Assembly (NCBI GenBank): GCA_031276815.1
Contig: JAISMJ010000063.1
Coordinates: 1 to 47,180, forward strand
DNA: 47,180 nt
Origin: Treponema sp.
Lineage (GTDB): Bacteria; Spirochaetota; Spirochaetia; Treponematales; Breznakiellaceae
Direction: 5' to 3'
Below, piece by piece: positions 17,888 to 25,562 of this stretch. Each line of letters begins with the position of its first letter. Positions within the stretch are counted from its first letter, which is position 1. Below the pieces are notes generated by a model. The model made no database searches. It was given only the letters and a program-made list of their open reading frames with translations, and was not told the origin of the DNA. A program made the position numbers and the translations under genes.

Positions 17888-18610
17888 CTAACGTATAATT
17901 TTACTCAAGAACGCACGAGTACGTTCATTTTTTGGATGCTTAAAAAACTCGTCGGGCGGCGCTTCTTCAACTAAAACGCCCTTGTCTAAAAAAATAACCC
18001 GATCCGCCACTTGACGGGCAAAACCCATTTCATGGGTAACGACGACCATCGTTATTGATTCATGGGACAGCTTGATGATAACGTCAAGCACCTCTTGTAC
18101 CATTTCCGGATCAAGCGCGGATGTCGGCTCATCAAAAAGCAGAATTCTCTGCCGCGTGGCAAGCGCGCGGGCAATGGCTATGCGCTGCTGCTGTCCGCCG
18201 GACAGGGTGCTGGGGTAGGCGCGCGCTTTATCCCGTAAACCGACGACATCAAGGTAGTGGTATGCGATTTTTTCGGCTTCCGCCTTGCTTTTTTTTTGTA
18301 ATTTGATTGGCGCAAGCGTGATATTTTGCAGGACAGTCATATGCGGATACAAATTAAACTGCTGAAACACCATAGCGCAATACGTCCGCACCATCATAGT
18401 TTTATTACAGTGCAGCAGTTGTTCGCCGTTGATGAATACTTCTCCGCCTGTTGACTCTTCAAGTCCGTTTATACAACGAATGAGCGTACTTTTTCCCGAT
18501 CCCGAAGGTCCAATTATCGCTACTTTCTCGCCTTCACGGACGCGTATGTTAATATTTTTCAACACTTCCAAATGTCCGAATGATTTACAGACATTCTTTA
18601 ACTCTATCAT
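17888..18610 (-). CDS. Polar amino acid ABC transporter ATPase (GlnQ-like)
   Basis: 240 residues from the ATG at 18610, chosen because GGAGG lies four bases upstream and the protein then begins [12 protein letters not shown] as usual. Walker [11 protein letters not shown]-loop FQQFNLYPH, signature LSGGQQQR, Walker [13 protein letters not shown] and the switch His in VVTHEMGFA are all intact. It powers the two permeases. It is the first gene of the operon, with a palindrome over its promoter. Confidence 0.95.
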   Translation of the reverse strand: MIELKNVCKSFGHLEVLKNINIRVREGEKVAIIGPSGSGKSTLIRCINGLEESTGGEVFINGEQLLHCNKTMMVRTYCAMVFQQFNLYPHMTVLQNITLAPIKLQKKSKAEAEKIAYHYLDVVGLRDKARAYPSTLSGGQQQRIAIARALATRQRILLFDEPTSALDPEMVQEVLDVIIKLSHESITMVVVTHEMGFARQVADRVIFLDKGVLVEEAPPDEFFKHPKNERTRAFLSKIIR

Positions 18611-18629
18611 AACACCTCCGTTATTTATA

Positions 18630-18682
18630 ACCATACAAGAGAATGAGGTTTTTTGCAAGAGATATTTGCAAAAAACGTCATT
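18630..18682 (-). promoter_or_regulatory. Promoter of the amino acid transporter operon with a large operator-like palindrome
   Basis: On the minus strand TTGCAA (18658-18653) and TATGGT (18635-18630) are 17 bases apart. The -35 box is embedded in a 17-base inverted repeat, AATGACGTTTTTTGCAA / TTGCAAAAAACCTCATT (18682-18666 and 18658-18642), with one mismatch and a seven-base centre. Because it lies upstream of the predicted start, it looks like a repressor/activator site rather than a leader hairpin. Confidence 0.55.
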
Positions 18683-18689
18683 TTTTCGC

Positions 18690-19549
18690 AAGGATATGCG
18701 CGCTCCTTCTCCTCCCGGACGCTATTTCAGAACGCTCCACACGTTTTCAATTCCGTTTATATGACGCCCCCTCCCCCCGCATACCGCCCGCACTCAAACA
18801 CGGCGGCGGCGCTCGCGCAAGCGCCGGACGAGCCGCGCCGGTTTTACCTGCATATGGCGATGGAAATGGCATACGCTCCGTAACTAAACAAGTACGAAAT
18901 GTATACAGATAATAAAAGCAAATAGTATGCCAATTTCATGTGAATGAGTGACGGCATGACCGGTATGCAGTAGGGAAACGCCGCAAGACGCCGCAATTAT
19001 CTATGCAACCGGTTATTATCCGTACGGTAAGAAGCCGCTAAAAACTGCGCGTATAGCGATTCCCCGTAGTATGCGCTGTCTCCACGATAGCTTACGTATT
19101 TTTTAGGCATAGTGTTCCGCATGGCATATACGGTCCCTTTCTGAAAACAGATCGCGCTTTGCGGCTGGAAGCATGTATGCGTAGTGAAGCGGTGCCACAA
19201 CCTGACCTGTTGGAACGCCTCATGTACTAGCAATCTACATAAATGTATAAATAAAGAAAAAAACTACAAAAAAGTATAGGAAGCCGTCTTGTAACGGGAC
19301 AAAGAACCCATGTCCCTTTCGCTGTGTTTTGTAGAAAGACGGTTTAAGAGAAAGGAGAAGCTGAAACCGGCGCCGTGAACCGGCGATTCGTCAAAAAGGT
19401 ACGCCGCGGGTACGGTTAAAGCGATGGACGCCATCTATACGGATTAGCGAACACGGCGGCTTGCCTGTGAGTGAAGGCATTGTACACGCGGCGTAACGAG
19501 GAAGCGCGGGTTCAGGAGCATAGGCGCCAGCGATGATACGCCGGACACA
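18690..19549. other. Intergenic region with weak frames and a structured segment
   Basis: No convincing gene. A minus frame at 18997-19233 (78 codons, ending MRNTMPKKYVSYRGDSAYYG...) is unrecognised and could be a remnant. From about 19280 to 19545 the sequence is rich in nested inverted repeats, e.g. CCGTCTT/AAGACGG (19284-19290 with 19336-19342) enclosing GGGACA/TGTCCC (19296-19301 with 19311-19316). It also has many GAAA/GNAA-like stretches. It may be part of a structured RNA, such as a group II intron 5' remnant, but no domain V or reverse transcriptase is present. Confidence 0.3.
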
Positions 19550-20035
19550 TTAGGACGCGCCTTCTAATAGCTTTTCAATGTCCTTTGCAATACGTTCCGG
19601 TTTATCTACCGGAGCGAAACGCATCGCCACCTGTCCCTTACGATCAATCAGAAATTTAGTGAAATTCCATTTGATATCCGGCGTTAACACGCCTTTTTGC
19701 TGTGATTTTAAGTATGCGTACAGAGGAGCGGCGGAATTCCCATTCACCTCTATCTTTGCAAAACGAGGAAATGTTGTGTTGTATGTTACTGTACAAAACT
19801 GTTCGATGTCTTCGTCTGTACCCGGAGCTTGATTGCCAAATTGATTACACGGAAAATCGAGAATTTCAAACCCGCGTTCATGGTACGTCTCATATAGCTT
19901 TTGCAATCCCTTATATTGCGGCGTAAATCCGCAACCCGTAGCTGTATTGACTATCAGCAGCACTTTTCCCGCGAATGTATTCAGTGAAATCTCTCGCCCT
20001 TTATTGTCCGTTACGGTAAAATCATATATGCTCAT
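19550..20035 (-). CDS. Glutathione peroxidase-like (thiol) peroxidase
   Basis: 161 residues, the standard length for bacterial Gpx/BtuE. The redox site is a cysteine (C35) in NTATGCGFTPQY, with the family blocks LDFPCNQFGNQ and KWNFTKFLID supplying the Gln and Trp/Asn of the catalytic tetrad. It reduces hydroperoxides in the cytoplasm, usually using thioredoxin in bacteria. It is monocistronic, which fits oxygen defence in an anaerobe. Confidence 0.95.
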   Translation of the reverse strand: MSIYDFTVTDNKGREISLNTFAGKVLLIVNTATGCGFTPQYKGLQKLYETYHERGFEILDFPCNQFGNQAPGTDEDIEQFCTVTYNTTFPRFAKIEVNGNSAAPLYAYLKSQQKGVLTPDIKWNFTKFLIDRKGQVAMRFAPVDKPERIAKDIEKLLEGAS

Positions 20036-20106
20036 AAAGAATCCCCCATACTCGTATATAATATACTACGCGCCCTGCGCTTTGTCAAGCATAGAGAGAA
20101 CGCGCC

Positions 20107-20418
20107 CTATGCCCGCCCGTTGATCTTGTCTTTTATTTGCTCCGCAACCGTAGCGCCGTCTTTCGTTTTTACGGCAAGCAGGAACAACCCTTTGCCTTGT
20201 GAAAGTTGCTCCCATATCTCGCCGGTGACGGCTTTTTCTTTGGAGTCTTGATTAGTGGCATAGGGTTCGCCCTTGTATTCTATGACCACTATACGCCCGT
20301 TATGAAGCCGGACTATACAATCGGGATAGAAGAAATCCGTTGACGCGGGGAGTTTGAAAGAAGCGGGATGTTTTGCTACGTTGCGAAGCCAATTTCTCTG
20401 ATACGTTTTAAGTTCCAT
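20107..20418 (-). pseudogene. Type III restriction subunit (Res) with its helicase deleted
   Basis: 103 codons. The first residues MELKTYQR match the very start of Type III Res proteins (helicase Q-motif region). From NWLRNVAKHP onward the sequence matches the extreme C-terminal PD-(D/E)XK nuclease domain: FYPDCIVRLHNGRIVVIEYKG supplies D...EYK. The ~800 residues between, which carry the helicase, are missing, so an in-frame internal deletion is inferred. The ATG lies one base beyond the mod stop codon, the usual mod-res spacing. A free-standing nuclease-domain protein could still be made, but restriction needs the helicase. Confidence 0.65.
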
Positions 20419-20563
20419 GCTACCACGCCTTTATATCATAAGGCGTTTGTTTGACGATAATGTTGTTGCTGGCGAGGTTCGGCTGGGGAAGCCGCATCGC
20501 TTCGCCATACGCGACAAGGCGGCGATACGCTATCGCCGCGCCGTCATGTACGCCCAGAACCGG

Positions 20564-21859
20564 CTACTGCGCGTCATGTTCGCGGCATACCCGCCGGTTC
20601 AGCGGCGTCTTGGTTTCGGCGGCGTAGAGAGGCGCGGCGCGATGTTCAAACGCTATATCCCGCTTTAGGCGCTGCTTATTGTCAACTACATCGCCTCCCA
20701 AGGTAAAGAAGCGGAATCCGCCGCCGCCCGTCCAGCCCACCGCTTGCGATATGCCGCCTTGCTCTCCGTCTATGACGCGCTTGAGCCGCGCGGCGCAGAG
20801 GGTTTTTGCCTGTTCGCCTATTTCCACGCCGATATACCGCCGCCCCATCTTATGAGCCACCGCGGCGGTTGTGCCGGAGCCAAGAAAACTGTCAAGCACA
20901 TAATCGCCGGGGGCGGTGGATACTTCTATGATTCTTTTTAGTAAATATTCCGGTTTAGGAGTATCACAAAGAGTATCATTACCAAACAGGGCTTTTAGTT
21001 CATCCCGTGCGTCAGCGTTATTAGAAAGTCCAATCCACATTGTTTCAGGTATGCTTCTTGCGCTTTCCTTTAAAAACAGCTTTCGGTATAGAATATCTCC
21101 TTTTACAACAAGCCGGTTTTCCGCCTCCAGCCGTTTCATAGTATCGTGACTGAGAAGCCATAGCCGCCGTGAAAACTTCTTGCCATCATGCATGGTATAT
21201 TCAAATTCAAAACAACACTGTTTTCTTGTGCATAATCCCTGTAGTCTATATACGCCGCGCTTATCATTATCAGGGTTCTTATATACGCTTCTGGTATTTT
21301 CATCAAGAACAATACGATTGATATACAATGATTGCGCCCGTTTAGCGTAACATATAATATGGTCATGCATTATACTGAAATACCGCGATGCGTTATCCTT
21401 GCCTCTTTTTTTGTGCCATAGTATATGCGCGACAAAATTATTCCGTCCAAAAATCTCATCGCATATGACTTTTATGTATGCTTGTTCATTATCGTCTAAC
21501 TGAATAAAGAGCGCCCCGTCCTCCCGCAGAAACTGCTTGAGCGTTTCAAGGCGGAGATACATCATGGAAAGCCACCGCGTATGCTCTTTATTATCGTCAT
21601 AACGCTTAAACTCGCCGCTGGTATTATACGGCGGGTCTATGTAGATGCACTTCACCTTTCCGGCATAGAAGGGCAGCAAGGCTTCCAGAGCTTCGAGGTT
21701 ATCGCCCTGTACTATCAGGTTTCCTGTACCGGGATCGCCGTAACTGAAGCGCTCTTCTTCCAGCAAAAGACGGTATTCAGCGCGGGCGGCGGCTTCAAGG
21801 TCTTCCTCTCTACCCATCCACTGTAACGTGGGCATCAAGGCGTCTTTACCGTTTGCCAT
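20564..21859 (-). CDS. mod: Type III DNA adenine methyltransferase (Mod), copy 1, C-terminally truncated
   Basis: 431 residues, beta-class N6-adenine methyltransferase. Catalytic motif DPPYNTS is at about 75-78, and the AdoMet motif DSFLGSGTTAAVAHKMGRRY is near the C-terminal third. It would methylate one strand of an asymmetric site. Compared with copy 2, the ends match closely but the middle (about 130-310, target recognition) is different. An amber stop at 20566-20564 cuts the reading frame. In the same frame beyond it homology continues to TAG at 20422-20420, but with a 126-base in-frame deletion between GGCGCGGCG repeats. Core catalytic parts remain, so activity is possible. It starts at ATG 21859 (AAGG five bases upstream); MPTLQW at 21835 is an alternative. 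Confidence 0.85.
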   Translation of the reverse strand: MANGKDALMPTLQWMGREEDLEAAARAEYRLLLEEERFSYGDPGTGNLIVQGDNLEALEALLPFYAGKVKCIYIDPPYNTSGEFKRYDDNKEHTRWLSMMYLRLETLKQFLREDGALFIQLDDNEQAYIKVICDEIFGRNNFVAHILWHKKRGKDNASRYFSIMHDHIICYAKRAQSLYINRIVLDENTRSVYKNPDNDKRGVYRLQGLCTRKQCCFEFEYTMHDGKKFSRRLWLLSHDTMKRLEAENRLVVKGDILYRKLFLKESARSIPETMWIGLSNNADARDELKALFGNDTLCDTPKPEYLLKRIIEVSTAPGDYVLDSFLGSGTTAAVAHKMGRRYIGVEIGEQAKTLCAARLKRVIDGEQGGISQAVGWTGGGGFRFFTLGGDVVDNKQRLKRDIAFEHRAAPLYAAETKTPLNRRVCREHDAQ

Positions 21860-21937
21860 ACGAACCTTCGATGCGGCTTCATCGTTCCGCGCACTATCTT
21901 TCGCGCTTTCTCTTCTTCTTCTTCGCGCTGTTCATCG

Positions 21938-22114
21938 CTATAGATCATCATCGCTATCTTCATCATCATCATCGCTATCTTCTTCTTCAGTATCATCATC
22001 ATCCTCAGTCCACTCATACCCGCACTCAGGACATTCATACTGAAAGCCGTTAAAATAGGCGCCCTCTTCTCCGCATTGGGGGCAATCAGTTGTATCAGGA
22101 AAATCTTCGCTCAT
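21938..22114 (-). CDS. Small acidic zinc-ribbon protein, copy 1 (58 residues)
   Basis: A 58-codon gene from ATG 22114 to TAG 21938, preceded by GGAG. It begins MSEDFPDTTDCPQCG, has a second knuckle ECPECGYEW, and ends in an almost purely Asp/Glu tail of about 22 residues. The four-cysteine ribbon resembles the N-terminal zinc ribbon of PhnA-type proteins, but the rest of PhnA is absent. It is paralogous to the 78-residue protein at 23915-24151. Each of the two lies immediately upstream of a Mod gene, which suggests a linked role such as a regulator, chaperone or DNA mimic; none is established. Confidence 0.75.
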   Translation of the reverse strand: MSEDFPDTTDCPQCGEEGAYFNGFQYECPECGYEWTEDDDDTEEEDSDDDDEDSDDDL

Positions 22115-22243
22115 AGTCCGCTCCTTATATCTATCATTGTTACACTATATTTCTCAAAATATCAAGCGTAGCATTGCACAACCCTCTTGCATGGTACCGG
22201 TATAAGCATATATACGCTCCGCCTGTGTTCCGCTTCCCCTACC

Positions 22244-23815
22244 CTATCGCCACGCCTTTATATCATAAGGCGTTTGTTTGAAGATAATGTTGTTGTTGGC
22301 GAGGCTCATTCGGGAAAGCCGAGTCGCTTCTCCGTACACGACAAGGCGGCGATATGCTATCGCCGCGCCGCTTTCTTGCGCGGCGGCGTCAATTGCGCGA
22401 AGGATAGCGTTGAGCGTTGCATGGGTCAGCACATTCCCGCGGTCTATCCGCGTATCTCCTGCCACGCCGTTATACAACAGCGCGTACGCCGCGCCCTCAT
22501 GCGCGCCTAAAAACGGCGAATGGGCGTCGTGTCCGCGGCATATCCGCCGGTTCAGCGGCGTCTTGGTTTCCGTGAAGTAGATATGCGCGGCGAGCTGGTC
22601 AAACGATATATCCCGCTGTATCCGCCGCTCGTCATCAAACACCGCGTCTCCTAAGGTAAAAAAGCGGAATCCGCTGCCGCCCGTCCAGCCTGCCGCTCGC
22701 GATACGCCGCCTTGCTCGCCGTCTATGACGCGCTTGAGCCGCGCGGCGCAGTGAGTCTTTGCTTGTTCGCCCGTTTCCACGCCGGTATACCGCCGCCCCA
22801 TCTTATGAGCCACCGCGGCGGTTGTGCCGGAGCCAAGAAAACTGTCAAGCACATAATCGCCGGTGGCGGCGGCAAGGGCAAGGATCCTTTGTATAAGGCG
22901 TTCAGGTTTGGGCGTGGAAAAGGGATCATCAGGAAAGAGCGCTTTGATTTCTTTTTTCGCTTCTTGATTATCTCCAACTTCATCTCTTGTCCCGATAGTG
23001 AGCGGAACAACGCCTTCTTTTACTTCCGATAGAAATTTTTTAGAACGCGGGGCATCATCGCCATGAGCGCCAAACCAGATTCTCTTATCCTTGATGAGTT
23101 CCTGCATCCGTTCTTTTGTTGTCATCCAACTTCTACTTTTAGGCGGCATACATTCTTTACCGGAGGGGCTTATTATGGGATATATACACTGTTTACGCGG
23201 CGTTTTTACATGACAGGGATGAGACGCCCGCACTCCTCGCGGGTCGTTATCAGGATTTGTATACTTTTTTAAGCTGCTTTCGGCGCGTTCCAACAAACGG
23301 GGACGCCACGTATCCTTATGTCTCGCATGACACACTATATGGTCATGATTATCGCTAAAGTATCTTGCATCGTTAGCGCGCGTATGTTTCTTTTGCCATA
23401 CTACATTCGCGACAACATTATTTCTTCCAAAAATTTCATCGCATATAACTTTCAAATAATGACTTTCATCGTCATCAATGCTTATCCATATACTCCCGTC
23501 CTCCCTCAGAAATTGCTTGAGCATTTCAAGACGGGGATACATCATGGAAAGCCAGATCGTATGCTTCTTATTATCATCATACTGCTCAAACGCGCTTCCG
23601 GTATTATACGGCGGGTCTATGCGGATGCGCTTCACGTGTCCGGCATAAAAGGGCAGCAAGGCTTTCAGAGCCTCAAGATTATCGCCCTGTACTATCAGGT
23701 TTCCCGTACCGGGATCGCCGTAACTGAAACGTTCTTCTTCCGTCAAAAGACGGTAAACAGCGCGGGAGGCGGCGGTAAGGGCTTCCTCTCTGCCCAGCCA
23801 CTGCAAAACGGGCAT
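22244..23815 (-). CDS. mod: Type III DNA adenine methyltransferase (Mod), copy 2
   Basis: 523 residues, apparently full length. DPPYNTG is at 67-70 and DSFLGSGTTAAVAHKMGRRY near residue 315. The C-terminal tail ends NNIIFKQTPYDIKAW. The N-terminal ~110 and C-terminal ~180 residues are highly similar to copy 1, while the central target-recognition part is unrelated or strongly diverged, implying a different recognition sequence. ATG 23815 has AAGGA eight bases upstream. No res gene follows this copy; the acidic zinc-ribbon copy 1 comes next instead. The arrangement reads as a tandem duplication of a zinc-ribbon-mod cassette. Confidence 0.93.
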   Translation of the reverse strand: MPVLQWLGREEALTAASRAVYRLLTEEERFSYGDPGTGNLIVQGDNLEALKALLPFYAGHVKRIRIDPPYNTGSAFEQYDDNKKHTIWLSMMYPRLEMLKQFLREDGSIWISIDDDESHYLKVICDEIFGRNNVVANVVWQKKHTRANDARYFSDNHDHIVCHARHKDTWRPRLLERAESSLKKYTNPDNDPRGVRASHPCHVKTPRKQCIYPIISPSGKECMPPKSRSWMTTKERMQELIKDKRIWFGAHGDDAPRSKKFLSEVKEGVVPLTIGTRDEVGDNQEAKKEIKALFPDDPFSTPKPERLIQRILALAAATGDYVLDSFLGSGTTAAVAHKMGRRYTGVETGEQAKTHCAARLKRVIDGEQGGVSRAAGWTGGSGFRFFTLGDAVFDDERRIQRDISFDQLAAHIYFTETKTPLNRRICRGHDAHSPFLGAHEGAAYALLYNGVAGDTRIDRGNVLTHATLNAILRAIDAAAQESGAAIAYRRLVVYGEATRLSRMSLANNNIIFKQTPYDIKAWR

Positions 23816-23914
23816 TTAGTCGTCCTTACCGTCCGCCGTACGAATATTCACTGTAGCTTCATCGTTCCACACGCTACTTTGCACTCTTTCTCTTCTTTAT
23901 TATATGATCTATTG

Positions 23915-24151
23915 CTATAGATCTTCATCTATATCTTCTTCTTCAATCACCTCCTCATCTTCTATAATATCTTCTTCAAAATCTATCACGTCATCATCCT
24001 CCTCCTTGTCCCACTCATACCCGCAATCAGGGCATTCATAATTGAAGCCGTTCACACAGACGGCTACCTGTCCGCAATTTGGGCATTCGGCTGTATCTTC
24101 AACCTTTTCCTGCCACTCATCATCATCAAACGTACCAAAATCTTTAGTCAT
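23915..24151 (-). CDS. Small acidic zinc-ribbon protein, copy 2 (78 residues)
   Basis: 78 residues: a short acidic head, a four-cysteine ribbon (ECPNCG ... ECPDCGYEWDKEE, about 22-48), and a C-terminal tail of ~30 residues that is nearly all Asp, Glu and Ile/Val. Paralogue of the 58-residue gene at 21938-22114, with about ten extra residues before the ribbon. The strong negative charge could mimic nucleic acid or bind a basic partner. AAAAGGAG lies before the ATG. It is the first gene of the minus-strand cassette leading into Mod copy 2, with about 100 bases between them. Confidence 0.85.
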   Translation of the reverse strand: MTKDFGTFDDDEWQEKVEDTAECPNCGQVAVCVNGFNYECPDCGYEWDKEEDDDVIDFEEDIIEDEEVIEEEDIDEDL

Positions 24152-24312
24152 GAGTTTCTCCTTTTATCTATAAATAGTTACAAACTATGTTCAAAAAATC
24201 AAGAGCGGTTCACGCATAGTTCCGTATAATATGCGGAATTCCGCAGCTTTTCACAGTATCACGCGGGACAGGACGCCGCCTCCGCCGTGTTCCCTTCGCG
24301 CATTAGCCGGAC

Positions 24313-24981
24313 TCAGGGAACAATCGCGCTTTGTATTTCGGTATAATCCCCCCGCTTGCCCGTTTCGTTCTGCCACTGCATAGCGAGGTACGCGGTCTTG
24401 CCCCGCTGCTCCTCCTCGAACTCAAGGATGTGGGGGCTGCGGGTGGCAAGTTCGGTGTGGGGAAGCTTCTTGGGGTCTTTCGGAGATGCGTCAAAGATAC
24501 CCCATGAGATAATAGCGCCGTTCATGCCGTCCGGTATGGCGCGTCTCGCGGTTCCCTCGTCATGGAAGGAGACGATGAGGCGGCGTATGCCCTTCACCTC
24601 AATATTAAAGACCGGCATGGTTTTGGGTTTGCCGATGGGCGTACGGGTGGCGTCGTGGTTAGGGATGCCCATCGCCGTGCGGTCCTCGTCCGTAACCGGC
24701 GGGAAGCGCAGGTATTGGTTCACAAACGGGCGGATCGCCTTCTTCGCCTCGTCTTTCATGTCGTTCTTCGCTTCCGTGTCCACAGGCGTATGGGGACCGA
24801 TGGTCCGCGCGTACGCCGTACTCCATGATGCGTACACATTGTCCATCGCCGTCCGCACCGCCGCGGGAATATGCGTCCACTCCGGCTCGCTTCCGCTACA
24901 CTTTTGGTTGACATACTGATTCATAAACTTGAACCACTTATCAAATTCCGTATCGCTTAATGAAAGGTAGTCCTTTCCCAT
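24313..24981 (-). CDS. Intact member of the repeated FDxWxxxMNQYV family, function unknown
   Basis: About 222 residues from ATG 24981, chosen over the ATG at 24987 because GGAGG then has an eight-base spacer and the start aligns with the 11653 copy. The N-terminal part is helical (SDTEFDKWFKFMNQYVNQKC). A linker follows, then a beta-rich C-terminal half (FNIEVKGIRRLIVSFHDEG ... LEFEEEQRGKTAYLAMQWQN) that looks like a small immunoglobulin/fibronectin-like fold. There is no signal peptide. Related copies are the pseudogene at 11390-11653 and the partial gene at 47024-47180. It is preceded by a strong promoter and a leader made of 21-bp repeats. I do not know its function. Confidence 0.85.
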   Translation of the reverse strand: MGKDYLSLSDTEFDKWFKFMNQYVNQKCSGSEPEWTHIPAAVRTAMDNVYASWSTAYARTIGPHTPVDTEAKNDMKDEAKKAIRPFVNQYLRFPPVTDEDRTAMGIPNHDATRTPIGKPKTMPVFNIEVKGIRRLIVSFHDEGTARRAIPDGMNGAIISWGIFDASPKDPKKLPHTELATRSPHILEFEEEQRGKTAYLAMQWQNETGKRGDYTEIQSAIVP

Positions 24982-25010
24982 CTCCATCTCCTCCCTTTTC
25001 CAACATAGTT

Positions 25011-25304
25011 ACAGACCTCTGTAAATGTTTTACAGACCTCTTAAAATGATCTACAGACCTCTGTAAAACATTTACAGACCTCTTAAAATCATTTACAGAC
25101 CTCTGTAAATGATTTACAGACCTCTTAAAATGATCTACAGACCTCTGTAAATGATTTACAGACCTCTTAAAATCATTTACAGACCTCTTAAAGTGATCTA
25201 CAGACCTCTGTAAATGTTTTACAAAAATCTTTCAAAGAATCACAGCCTTCTATGGACGCTCTATAAAAAAATTAACGTGATCTGTAGACCGCTTATGAAG
25301 CATT
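25011..25304. repeat. 14-unit tandem array, 21-bp period, of TTTACAGACCTCTGTAAA palindromes
   Basis: ACAGACCTCT begins at 25011, 25032, 25053, 25074, 25095, 25116, 25137, 25158, 25179 and 25200, exactly every 21 bases. Decayed but in-phase units follow at 25221, 25242, 25263 and 25284. About half the good units complete an 18-base perfect dyad, TTTACAGA-CC-TCTGTAAA; the others end TCTTAAAA. The array ends on the -10 box of the promoter driving the family gene, so it would be transcribed as a ~300-base leader. One minus-strand frame is open (heptads like RSVNDFK) but has no start codon. Confidence 0.97.
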
Positions 25305-25331
25305 ATATACACTAGAAGCAAAGTATGTCAA
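25302..25331 (-). promoter_or_regulatory. Strong promoter reading into the 21-bp array and the family gene
   Basis: On the minus strand TTGACA (25331-25326) and TATAAT (25307-25302), both perfect consensus, are 18 bases apart. Transcription would start near 25295, about 314 bases before the family gene's start codon. Confidence 0.8.
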
Positions 25332-25378
25332 TACTATTTCGATATTTCTTGATAAATTTTTCAAAGAAGCGGAACTAT

Positions 25379-25562
25379 GCGGAAATGGCGCGGAGCGTTG
25401 TTCATCGCCGCCCGGTTTCGCGGCGATAGAGCGCGGCGTAGTGTATATGCAGCTTGACATTGTTTCGGATAGCAGGTATCCTATAACGGTCGTGTAATCG
25501 GGACACATGCGGGCAAGCGCAGCCCAACCCCGCCATGTTCGGAAGAAAGCGGTGGTCAGCGG
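25379..25562 (+). repeat. Degenerate direct repeat of the SRP RNA locus (left copy)
   Basis: This segment matches 28052-28236 over its whole length with scattered mismatches. It includes a coding-like tail (GCGGAAA...GCGTTGTTCA.CGCCGCC), the promoter (TTGACA 25454-25459, 17 bases, TATCCT 25477-25482) and the SRP RNA 5' half. The copies lie 2,673 bases apart in the same orientation and bracket the ATPase/HNH pair. Confidence 0.85.
25489..25562 (+). pseudogene. Truncated SRP (4.5S) RNA copy
   Basis: Aligned with the intact RNA at 28162, it keeps GTGTAATCGGG, the segment GCGGGCAAGCGC.GCCCAACCCCGCCA and the GGAA-tetraloop arm (GTTCGGAAGAAAGC). It has substitutions in the Ffh-binding internal loop (AGCAACGG to AGCGGTGG). 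Homology ends near 25562, and the 3' strand that should close the terminal helix (GATTACAAGGC) is missing, so it cannot form the normal end helix. The promoter boxes are retained, so it may still be transcribed. Confidence 0.8.

Noticed and set aside
18611-18691. N-terminal extension of the GlnQ-like ATPase
   Set aside because: It covers the promoter and palindrome; GGAGG and the family-typical start support ATG 18610.
25011-25304. Repeat array as a CRISPR
   Set aside because: The units are contiguous 21-bp tandem repeats with no unique spacers, and no cas genes are present.
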